Source: Anas platyrhynchos (lineage: Eukaryota; Chordata; Aves; Anseriformes; Anatidae). Taken from it: 64,000 nucleotides of DNA. The notes under the pieces were generated by a model. That model did no database searches. It saw only the letters and a list, made by a program, of their open reading frames with translations, and was not told the DNA's origin. Of this stretch, positions 43,288 through 55,200 are shown one piece after another. Each line of letters opens with the position of its first letter. The stretch's first letter is position 1. Made by a program: the position numbers and the translations under genes. The stretch spans positions 10,308,001 to 10,372,000 of the forward strand of contig NC_092604.1 of assembly GCF_047663525.1 (NCBI RefSeq), written 5' to 3'.

Positions 43288-46200
43288 CTGCACCCCAGGG
43301 ACACAGCGGGGCATCAAGGAGCAGCCAAGGGTGCCCAGAACACAGCACCAGCACGAGTGGCACTGTACGGGCCCCCCACAACCCCACAGGATGGCTCACC
43401 CAGGGCTGGAGCCTCGCCAGTAGCCGTCGGGGCAGGGGGTGTCCTCGCAGCGGGCTCCTCCGCGCGTGTTGAAGCAGAGCTGGCCAGAGGCGCACCGCAG
43501 CGTGCCCTCCCTGCACTCATCCACGTCTGCAAGAGGAGCAGGGGTGGGTAGCGGGGAAGGAGAAAAGCCCTGGGTTCCTCACAGCCAGGTGGCTGTAGGG
43601 TTGGGGGTTGCAGACCCCGAGGAAGGAAGGCTTCACTGACCCTGGCAGCTCTTCCCGTCGGGCAGCAGGCGGTAGCCGGGCGGGCACACGCAGCGGTAGC
43701 TGCCCTCGCTGTTCCTGCACTGGTGCTGGCACTGGTTTGGCACCCGGCACTCGTCGAGGTCTGGGGAGGAGAGGGGTGAAACCAAGCAGGGAAGCAGCGG
43801 TGCCCCTCAACCCGTTGCTGGGGGGCTCCCACCTCCCCTTCCCTGCACAGCCAAGCCTGGCGAGACCCCGACACCGTGGGTGAGGGCGCGAAGGAACCGG
43901 GAGATGCGGCAACAATGGGCAAATGCAGATTTTTAGGCAGACTTTTGGGCACGCAGTGGTCTCCAAACTCCCTGCAGAGCCCCTTGGCCTCCCCGTGCCC
44001 ACTCACCGGTGCAGGTACCATTCCTCCTGACGAACCCAGAGGGGCAGGGACCCCGTGCATCCGGCCCCGCAGCCTTCGCCACTCGGCTGAGGGTGAGCCG
44101 CGGGTGCGAGCGGCTCCGCAGGCGGCTGCCGGGCCCCAGCCAGCGCAGGAGGGAGTCCCAGGGGGTGCTGCCTGCAGCCCCCCCTCCTGTCCCTGCTGCA
44201 CCGCACTCGCCCTCCGGCAGCAGGACCATGCCGGGGGGGCACAGGCACTCGTAGGAGCCCCGCAGGTTGCGGCACTCGAAGGCGCACGGCGGAGGAAAGT
44301 GCAGGCACTCGTTAATGTCTGATGGAGCAAAGAGACAGGGAGGTACATGAAGATGGGGAAACGGGGCAGGGAGGGGGACGGGGACGTGTCCTGGGGGAGC
44401 TGGGCTCGTACCCAGGCAGGGCCAGGCAGCGCCCAGGGAGCGGTACCCGCGGGGGCACACGCAGCGATGTGTCCCCACGGTGTTCTCACAGATCTGGTTG
44501 TAGCGGCAGGCGTGGGAGCCCTCGGCACACTCGTTGATGTCTGGGGACATGAGGGGGACAGGGAGGTGGCACCTGGGGCTGCTCTGTGGGCAGAAGCCCC
44601 TCAACTACTCCTACACCCCATGGGGACCTTCCAGCCCCAAACCATCACACAGACCCTTCCCCAGTGAAGGTCCGTACCAAGGCAGTGCAGCTGCTGAGGG
44701 CCCAGAACAAATCCTGGTGGGCACTGGTCTCCTGGGAAGCAAGCAGAGGTGGCCGAGAAGGGACGTGTCACCGAAGGGAAGCAGCCTTTGCGCCCTCCCA
44801 GCCACCCAGGACCTGTGAGGGATCCCAGCACCTTCCTCTCCATTCTCATCCCCCTCGTTACCTGCATCCAGGGAGGTGCTGAGCTGGAAGCTGAGCTCCT
44901 CCGAGGCTGGGTCAAAGGAGGCTTGGACCTCCCTGGCCTGGATGTGCTGCACCCGCAGCGGCTGAAGACCAGGAGCGGGCTCGTACTCGATGGTGTGGTT
45001 GCAGCGGGCACGGGCGAGGCGCCCGTCCTGCAGGAAGCTCTGCACCGAGTCCCCGCTGAACCTCCCTGCCCCTGTCCGCACGTAGCGCTCGCTGAAGTCC
45101 TGGGGAGGGAGCAGGAGGGGGGAATCAGGCTGTAACCCCCTCGGAGACCCCCTCGGCACCCAGCCCAGGAGCCACGCTCTGGCAGGGAGGGTGGGAAGCT
45201 CCGGCACCTGCAGCAGCAGCGTGGCCTTGCCGATGCTCTCAGGCACGGAGCCGCTGAGCACGCTGTCCAGCAGCAGGGTGCCGCTGGCATCCGCACCCCG
45301 GGCAAGGTGGGTGATGCGCAGGAGGTCACCTGTGGGGATGGGAGAGCTGAGGGGTGGCACACAGCACCCCAAAACCGGCTCCACTGCCCGCTGGGCGGCA
45401 CCGAGCCCAGGAGAGCACCAGGCTCAGCTCCCAGTGCCCATGGGGATGGTGCATGGGGGACAGGGATGCTAAAGCCAGGCAGGAGCAGGCACTGCCCCTG
45501 TCCCTTCTCGCACAGGGAGGTGACAGCAGGGGAGCCACACGCAGAGCATCCCTCACCTGTACCGAACTCCACCTGCGACTCGTGCCTGAAGGTGCCCCGT
45601 GCGAGCAGGATCCCACCGGGGACATCCCCACTGGTGTGCGCAAAGGACCAGTAAACGGGGGCCATAAGGGTGACCAGCACCCGCATCAGCAACCCTGGGG
45701 TGGGGAAGAAAACGTCACCACGAAGCCAGCACCCTCCTCGGGGGGCACCCAGCCCGATTCCCCCGGCACCCCACGAGCGGCAGCGCGGAAGTGGGGTGCT
45801 GCTCTCAGGATGCTCCTTGCTGTACATTTCGGCTTGGTTTTCTCCCTCTTTCCCCCATGATTTTCACCCAACGCGGGTCAATCACCCCCCCCCCCAGGGG
45901 TGAGAGATGTGCCACCACGGGGGTGATGTGCCACCACGTACCGACGTGCCGTGGGACGCCGCTGATGGTGGTGCGGATGGCGGTGGTGCCGGAGCGCGGC
46001 TCGTCCAGCACGCTGGCATTGAGGGTGGCAACACCGAACTCACGGGTGTTGATCACGCCCATCAGGCTGCCCCGCACCCGGCGCGGCTCCCCTGGAGACA
46101 AAACACGGCACTGGGGCTGCTCGCCCACGGGAAAGCCACCAGAGCAAGGCCAGCAGCATCCCCACCTGGATGCACGCACAGCCCCCAAATGCGCAGTGCC

Positions 46201-49200
46201 GCGTATCGACAGGGCGCCTGTGAGCTGTGAGCGTGGCCCCACACCTTGCACCCACCAACATGCACCAACACCTGCCCCCCGCATGCCCCAAGCCCCTTCT
46301 CTGCACCCGTACGCGTTCCTGGCCCCGATCCCAAGTTCTTATTTGCCTTTCCAGCACGCCTGGCAGCAAAACGCCAGCAGCCGCGCAGAGGGCACGCGGT
46401 GCTTCCGCCGCACCGCTCGGCCTGGCAATCTGCTCCCCGAGAGAGGATGTGCCTGGGCATTTAGCAGGACCCCTGGGACACAGGAATTTAATCACCGGCA
46501 GCAAATTCAGGAAGCCTGGGAGAGCCAAAAGGCTCACGGGGGCCACAGGCTCGCACGCAGCAGCTGCTTCAGGAAGGCTTTGGCTTGGCTCAGCCCTTTA
46601 GCTCGGACAAATGAGTGATGGAAGAGATGGGAGAGAGAAAAACCGGGTGCAAACCGAGGGATTTAAAGTAAGAACGGAGAAGCAATATCCTCCCAAGCTA
46701 CCACGAGGCCAGAAGCCTCCAGACACCCACCTTGCACCACGAGGGAGGCGCGGGCAGCGGCAGAGCCCAGGGCGTTGCGAGCGATGCAGGTGTAGGTGCC
46801 GGTGTCCCGGGGGCTGGCAGCAGGCAGCAGCAGCGTGGCGTTGGGCAGGATGCGGCCTCGGGGCCCCTCTGGCAGCGCTTCCCCATCCCACTGCCACTCC
46901 ACGGACGGGGTGGGCTCCCCCGACACCGCGCAGTGCAGCAGCACCCGCTGCCCGGTGCGCACCGACACCGCCCGTGGCGTCACCACCACCACGGGGGCAC
47001 CTGGGCAGGGAAAGGGACCCGGGAAGTGTCACCGTCCCCTGGGGTTGTGCAAGCGTTGGGGGACTTTAGACACTCAGATGGGGCCAAGGGCAGGAACACC
47101 CCGGGGGAAGCACTCACACGAAGGCGCGTTTGCAGCCCCTTTTCCCTGCAGCCAAAGTCCATCACCTCCCCGAACCTTTTCTTCTCCTCTTCTTCCAGCT
47201 CCCCCCCAGCCTGAGCCTCTCCCTCTGCCCCAAACCATCTGTCCCACATGGCAAAAAAAGCAGGCAGAGGCCTAAAACACCCTTTTTCCCCAAAAAAATG
47301 AGGATATGAAGGGGCAGAACTCACTCTGCAGGGCCAGGGTGACCACCTTGGCTGCCGTGCCCGCCTCATTCTCCGCCACGCACCGGTAAAGCCCCGCATC
47401 GGCACCCTGGTGTTACGACAGCGTCAGCACAGCCACAAACCCACAACGGGGTGGCAAAGGCACTTCTGAGATGCTCGGCTTTGCCACAAAATCTCCCAAA
47501 ACGTGCTGCCCACCTGCCTCCCTCCCCAAAACCCCCTCTCACCCCCAGGCTGCGGATGGCCAGTGATCCATTCTGCAGCTGGCGCAGCCGCCGGGTGGCC
47601 CCCACCGGCACCCCGTCCTTGCTCCAGCGGATGAAGGGCGCGGGGTGACCCCGGGTGTCACAGTCGAGGAGGACATTGCCCCCGGGGGGCTCGACTTGAT
47701 AGGTGCTGGGGGCCCCCCTCACCACGGGTGCCTCTGGGGAAGAAGGGAGAGGGGTGGGAGAGGAGCGGGGACGGCTGGGTGTGCTGTGTCCCAGCCACCC
47801 CAAGGGCACCTACCCATGACGGAGACGAAGCTGGTGGCCCTGATGGTGCCGGCGCTGTTCTCGGCACGGCACACGTAGGTGCCACTGTCGGCGTGGGTGG
47901 CTGCTGCCCGCCGCAAGATGCTCCGGCCACGCTGCCCTGATACGCCCTCTGCAGTGAGCAACCCCCCAAAAAAAACAAAAACAACCCATGTGGGGTTATA
48001 ACCCGCGTCACCAAACACTCCAGGACCCCAAAACGTGAAAAAGCCAGGAGGGAGGCAGGGCAGTGCACTCCCCCCAGCTGCCCACGCACCGGTGAGGGGC
48101 TGCCCGTCGGCCGTCCAGGAGATGCGGGGCTCGGGGCTGCCCGTGGCCTCGCACACCAGCTCCAGCTGCTCGCCCCGGCTCAGGACCACGTCCCCGGGCC
48201 GGCGGGTGAAGGTGGGCAGGGTGTGCACCCCGAGGGAGAGCCGGCGGACGGCCTTCCCCGCCGAGTTCACCGCGGTGCAGGAGTAGCTGCCGGCGTCGCC
48301 TTCCTGCGCACAGAAAGGGCGCGGTGCCCATCACGGGGTGCATCTCCACCCCGATACCCTTTTTTTTTTTTTGGTAAATTCAGCTGCTTGAGGGGCCTGT
48401 GCTCACCTGGACGTGGCGGAGCAGCAGCTCCCCGGATGGCAGGATGGTGATGGTCCCACCACGGTCCCGCACTGGGGCTCCCTCCCGGCTCCAGGACACG
48501 CGGGGCTCGGGGACGCCGCGGGCAGCGCAGGGCAGCAGCACGTCCTGCCCCTCCAGCACTGCCAGCTCCATGGGGCCGGCCGTGATGGTCGGGGGCACTG
48601 GGTGGGACAGACATCATCACTTTCACACCAACAACCCGTTGGGGTCCAGGGATGCTGCGAATCTGCCCTCAGAGCTGTGGCCTCCGCTGGGGCTGCTGTG
48701 GGGGTGCCCACAGCCCGGCTCCAGCACCCAACCCTCCAGCCTGTCCTCAGCTACAGCAAGGCAACACCCAGGGAAAACATCCTGGACAGCCACAGAGCTG
48801 GTCCCAGGGTTAATTGGGGTGGTTTGGAGGCAGACTCAGAGCTCGGCAGCCTGGGCTGCTCTCAGTGCCCTGCGTGGCCCCCCAGGAGCAGCAGGGAGGC
48901 GAGGGGCGAGTGCCTACACGGATTGATGCTGGGGGCACCGAGCTGGCAGCCACATTTCTGCTGCCTGCCAGGGATGGAGAAGGAAAGAACAAGGGGATTC
49001 CAGCCTTACCTTGCACGATCAGCCTGGTCCTCCCCATGGCAGTGCCCGAGGGGTTGCGAGCCACGCACAGGTAGCTGCCAGCATCTGCCAGGGAGGCTCG
49101 GAGGAGGTGCAGCTGCCCGCTGGGGAGCACCTTGAGCCCAGGCCCTGTGGGACAGGCAGGAATGAAGAAGAGGAGAGAAGAGAGCAGCTGAAAGCCCCAA

Positions 49201-52200
49201 GGAACAGCTCCAGTGGCCACCAGACACAGTGGGGAGCCACGAGGCTGGCTGGGCACCTCAGCCCTTCAGGTGTCCTCAAGAAGCCACCCAGTGGTGCTGG
49301 CAGCTCAGCCACCCAAATCCACCCCCGGGCAGGGGCTGGCAGGCAGCATGGGCTCCTGCTCACCTCCAGCGATGCTGGCACCATCCTTCTGCCAGGTGAC
49401 CTCCGGCCGGGGGACCCCGCTGGCCTCGCAGGACAGCACCGTGCTGGCATTGACCTTCACCATCACCATGCCGGGCAGGGGCTTCAAGGCGGGGGGCTCT
49501 GCAAGAGACAGAAATGCTGCCACCAGCATCTCCCCAGCAACGTGCAGGGAGCAGGACCCCCTGAGCCACACGTACCGTGCACCACGAGCCGGAGGTGTTT
49601 TTGGGCAGTGCCTGCGGCGCTCCTCGCCGTGCAGGTGTAGCGACCGGTGTGCACAGGCAGCGCCTGCCTGATCTCCAGGGCTCCTAGAAGGCAAAAAGGG
49701 GGCAGCAGGAGGGCTGCAGGGACCCGCTGCCCCCCGGTGCCCTGCCCTGAGCCCCTACCTGTGGGCAGGACGCGGTAGCCGCCCCCTCGGCTGCCCAGCT
49801 GAGCCCCATCCTTGCTCCACGACACCGCTGGTTTGGGCACGCCGGAGGCGTAGCAGGTGAGGACAGCAGGGGACAGCCGGGTGACGGCCACATCCGTGAG
49901 GTCATCGGCAATGGTGGGGGGCACTGGAGGAGGAAAGGAGGGAGGTGATCAGGGTGCACGGCCCGTGCTGAAGGGGAGCTGGACCTGACGCACACGGATG
50001 CAGATATTTCTGGTGCCTCAATTCCCAGTCCCCTAGAAGGGACTCAAATGCAGCGGGGGCTGAAGCATGGCTACATCATGTCTAAGTGGGGGGGGAGAGA
50101 CCCCCCAATAAGGCAGCTCCCTGCAGTACTTGCAGCCCCCCAGGGCTCACCGTGGACAGACACGAGGAACACCTTGCGCGCCTCTCCGGCGGCGTTGGTG
50201 GCGATGCACTCGAACCACCCCTCGTCCCGGGGGCTGGGGCTGGTGATGAGCAGCGAGCCCGAGGTCTGCACCCTGCGTGGGCACAGCACACGTTGGGGAC
50301 AGCCCCTGCACCATGGGGAGCAACCAGAGGGGGGAAAAAAAAAAACAAAAAAACAACCCAGGGGGCAAGGAGGGTACCTGTAAGCACCGGGCAGGAGGTG
50401 TGGGTTCAGGGGGCGGCCGTCCTTCTCCCAGCGGACCTGGGGTGCAGGGGAGCCTGATGCATCGCAGGACAGCCAGGCTGGCTGCTGGGCCAGCAGGGTG
50501 AGGCTGGGGGGGCCGGGGGTGATGGCAGGAGGAACTGCAGGAAGGCAAACGGGGAGCTGGGAGCTGCCCGGAGGGGGCAAGCAGTGGGCAGCAGCGCGGT
50601 GTTGTACCCATGAGAGCTGCCCAGAAATAACGGGTGGCAGCAGGGGCGCAGGAGGGATGCTGCTCACTTTCCTGCTTACCCAGGACACGGAGATCCAGGC
50701 CCCGCCGGTCAGAGCCAGCAGGGCTGGAGGCCACACAGAGGTAGTAGCCAGAATCCTGCACCCGAACGGGGTCGATGTGCAGGGAGCCATCGGGCAGCAG
50801 CTGCAGCCTGGGGAGGGAGGGAGGGAGGGAGAGCAGGTGAGCCCCCAGGGGCTGTGCACAGCCAGGAACACGCAGGGGCACACAGCCAGGAGGGTGACGG
50901 GCACCCCGCAGCCAGATGGGGCACGTCCCCTGAGCGGGCACGGGGACAGGGGCTCAACTGGGAGCCAGCTCTGGGTGCCACCGAGCTGCAAAGCCTTGTA
51001 CCTGCTGGTGCCACGAAGGGACAGGAGCTGCCCGTCCTTTCTCCACGTCACCCGGGGCGTGGGCCACCCCTCTGCCTGGCACTGCAGCGTGGCCGACCCG
51101 TTGGTGGGCACGTTCACCTCCTCGGGGCCTGGCTGGATGTGTGGGGCCACTGCGGCAGCACCCATGGGGAAGGGAGAAAATGAACGACAGAGCTCAGAGA
51201 AGGAGAAATCAAACCCAACCCACGCCTCTTTTCCTATTGCCCCATCCATAGGAGACCCCAAAATATTGGGCATCTCTGTCCCCGATGAAAGGGATGCTCA
51301 GGGAATGCGCTCTCCCCCAGCCAAGCCTCGCGGCAGGGCGATGCTCACCGTGAATTTCCACCTGGAAGCTCTGCCTGCTGTCCCCCGTTGCAGTGCCAGC
51401 CCTGCAGACGTACTCCCCCCCGTCTGCTGCCCCCACGTCCCAGATCCTCAGGAACCGGCCCTCGGCCAGGATCTGCCTGCGGGCATCCCCCTGACACCCC
51501 CCAGGGCAGCCCCGATCAGCGGCTGTGCCCACAGGGAGCACAATGGGGCTGAGAGGGGAGGGACCCGGCCCCGCAGCCCCCCCAGCACACCTACCCGCAG
51601 CGGGGAGCCCTCCCGGTGCCACTCGATGTAGGGGGGCGGCACAGCATCCATGGGGCACTCCAGGGTGAGCTGCCCCCCCGGCACGGCGGTGATGCTGAGG
51701 GTCTCACTGGTGTCCATGGTGCCGAGAGGGGCTGTGGGATGGGTGGCAGCTGAGCACCCCCATGCCTGTCCCCATCCATCCTCGTTTATCCACAAAAAGC
51801 CCCCCCCCCAGTCTCTGGGGCTACCGTGTTCTGCTCCAGATCCCCCTCAGATGCTTATAGTACCCCCTGATGTGTCCAAATTTGACCCCAAAGCCCTGCG
51901 CACCCTGACCCTCACCCCACGCACCCTCCCCACGGGGGCCACGCTACCTCGGGCGCTGACGTGGAAGCTCCTGCTGTCCTCCCCAGCAGGGCTGGTGGCC
52001 AGGCAGGTGTATAAACCGGAGTCAGCCACCTACACAAAGCCAGGAGAGGGAAAAAAATGAGGCAAAAACAAGCCAGAAAGAGAACGCAGGCGAGGAAGGG
52101 GAGGAGGAGCCCCCACCTCCATGCTGTCGATGCGGAGCGTGCTCTCGTTCCCCGCCGAGAGCCAGGGCCCTGCCAGCAGCTGCCCGTCCTTCTCCCAGGT

Positions 52201-55200
52201 GACAGCAGGCGCAGGGACCCCCGCCACCACGCAGGTCAGCTCCAGCGGGGCGCCCACGGCCACGGCCATCTCGGTGGAGTGGGACGCATCCTCAATTTTT
52301 GGGGGCTCTGCAAAGCGCAGGGGGAGCCGGGAGCGCTCATCCCTCAGCTGCTCCCCAGGGTCAGCACCCCCAGCCCAGGGGAGACACGCACCCATCACCA
52401 GGAGGCTGAAGGCTCTGCTGGCTTCCCCGGCCTCGTTGGAGGCCACGCAGGCGTAGACCCCTGTATCAGCCGGCCCCACAGCCCCCAGGCTCAGCCGTGG
52501 GCCGTCGGCCACCCTCTTGCTTGGCAGTGCTGGGGTCTCGCCGAGCTTCAGCCAGGTCACTGCTGGTGCCGGGGACCCGCTGGCTTCACAGGCGAAGGTG
52601 ACATCGGAGCCCTTGGCCACCACCTGCTCCTCGCTGCTCTCCGGGCTCTCCAGGACAGGGGGTGCTGGGGACGGAGCCGACTCCTTAGCGGGGCAGTGGG
52701 AGAAAAGCTCCCAGGGGTCCCAGGCACTAGGTTTTGGCAAACGGCCACCATCCCGAGAGCACCCGGAGGTGGCTCAGCCTCCTGCAGGGGTTTGCCCAGC
52801 ACTGGGTGCTCTGGGTCTGCTTTCAGGCTGGTCCCTCCTTGCTCCGTCCTTCCCGAGCCCACCCAAGGGCCAACTCAGCTTGCACAACGAGTGCTCTGCA
52901 AGCAAAACTGGTGCCTGGGTGCCCCCACCTGCTCTGCTCCCCCTCAAATCCCCGGCTCCTCCATACCCAGTATCTGCAGGACGAAGCTGCGATCGGCCAC
53001 CCCTGCCTGGCTGGAGACAATGCAGGTGTAGAGCCCGGCATCAGAGACCTGTGTGCGGGAGATCCTACCCCGGGGAGAAGGGCACGAGGAGGAGGAGGAG
53101 ATGTCAGTGGCAGGATCACCTGGAGAAGGGTGCTCCCAACATCTCCACCTGACCCCTCTGCCACGCAGACCCAGGAGCTGCCCCCAAAACCCACAGCCAA
53201 GCATCCCCCCAGCACCTCTCTCACCTGAGGACGTGCCCGGCCGAGAGCAGTGTGACACGTGGGGACAGCCGCAGGGGCAGCCCGTCCTTCAGCCAGCTCA
53301 CACGCAGCGGAGGGGACCCCCGTGCCCGGCACCGCAGGGTGACCGCCGCGGCCAGGACGCCACGGACCACATCAGAGCCATCGGCACCTCCCTCGATGAC
53401 TGGGGGCACTGGGCGAGGGGACGAGAGGCAGAGATGAGGCTGCTGGGGACGGGTGGCCGTGCCCGGTGCCCCCAGCCCCACTCACCCAGCACGCTCAGCA
53501 CGTGCAGCCGCGCATCTTCGCCCGCGCTGTTGCGTGCCAGGCAGGTGTAGGCACCCGAATCAGCAGCACGCAGCGCCTCGAGGAGCAGAGCACTGCCATC
53601 CGGTGACACCCTGCATGGGACAGCACCGCGGTGACACCAGCACCCCCAAAGCACCCACGGGGGAGGGATGCTCCGTGCCCAGTTGCGCCCCAGGCTGTAG
53701 GATTTGGGGTGCACTGCAAGGACAGCAGTGTCCCCGTCCCCCCCATTGACTTACTGGGCACGTGATGGGGGCTGCAGCTGCAGGGGCTGCCCGTCCTTCA
53801 GCCAGGAGATTTGGGGGGGTGGCTGCCCCTCTGCCTGGCACTCCAACCTCACCTCGCCGCCCTCCAGCACGCTGTGCTCGCTGGGGACCCCTGCGCCAAG
53901 GATGCGGGGTGCCACTGTGCGAGAAAGAGAAGAGAGAGGCTGAGGAGGACAAGAAAAAAAAGGAGGAGGAAGGCTCCCCATGGGGGGGAGAGCCCAGGGC
54001 CCCTCACCAACCCATCAAACCTCACCTCGCACCAGCACCAAGAAGTCCTTGCGCGTCTCGGTGCCCTCACCCTGTGCCAGGCAGGTGTAGCGGCCCTGGT
54101 GGGAGGGCTGCAGGGCGCTGATCTGCAGCTGCCCCCCCCCAGGCACCAGGCCCTGCTCGGGGCTGCTTGCTGCCAGGAGATGGGGCAGAGGGGGTTGTGG
54201 TTGTGCTCCTCTGCAGAGCCCTCCCCAAGCACCCTGTTGTGCTCTGTCCCCCCCCAGTTCCCACCCCTGGGGCCCCGGTTGGTTAAAGGAGAGGTGTGGG
54301 CTCTGCAGGTTTGCAGGAGGAAGGAGATAGAGTTTGGGGAGCAAACCCCAGTTCTGGTGGCACTTGAATGGCTGGTACCCCGAGAGCTCAGCACCACACC
54401 CCTACGTCGCATCCCATGCCCAAATCCCTCAGCACTCATTGCTGAGACAGAAGCAAAACCTCCTAAAAACACGCAGGAAAAGTACCAACGCCTTCATGCT
54501 CTGCCTCCTCCCCTGCAGGGCCCTGAGTTTTTTTCACAGTGGAATTAGAAATAGGGAAACTGAGGCAGGGCCGGGGGCAGAAGCCCGGCACGTCACCACC
54601 TCCGTGCGTACCCAGTGTCCTCCCGTCCTTCAGCCAGGTGACAGCGGGCACGGCGGTGGCTGCACAGCTCAGGACGAGGGGGCTGCCCATGTCAGCACTG
54701 AGCGTCTCCTCCTGGGGGTCCTCAGCACCTGGGGGCTCTGGGGAAGAGGAGGAGCAGGGATGTGGGGAGTGAGCAGGGGCCAAATCCCAAGCCCCAAATT
54801 CCTGGCTGTGTTTGCAGCCAGAGCTTGGGGGATGCACTGAAAGGGCCCTGTTCAGGTACCCGCATGGCCAGGGCAGGTGGAGGGCACCCAAAAAACACAG
54901 GAGCCACAGAGAGGTGTTTGCTGCCAGCCCCTCGGTGGGAGGCTCACCCCATCCTCTAGAGGATGGCTCCAGCTGGGGGCTGCCACGGAGTGGTGGAGGA
55001 GGAGAAAGAGGAGGAGGAGGAAGGAGGAGGGAGGCAGATCAGCGACCCAGGGAAGCGTCAGCAGGGCTGCCTTACCCTGCACAGTGAGAGCAAAATGCTT
55101 CTCAGCTGAACCAGCCGGGTTCTCGGCCACACACACGTAGCTGCCAGCATCACCCACCTCTGCCACGGCCACCTGCAAGGGGAGCACAGCCCCACTGGGG

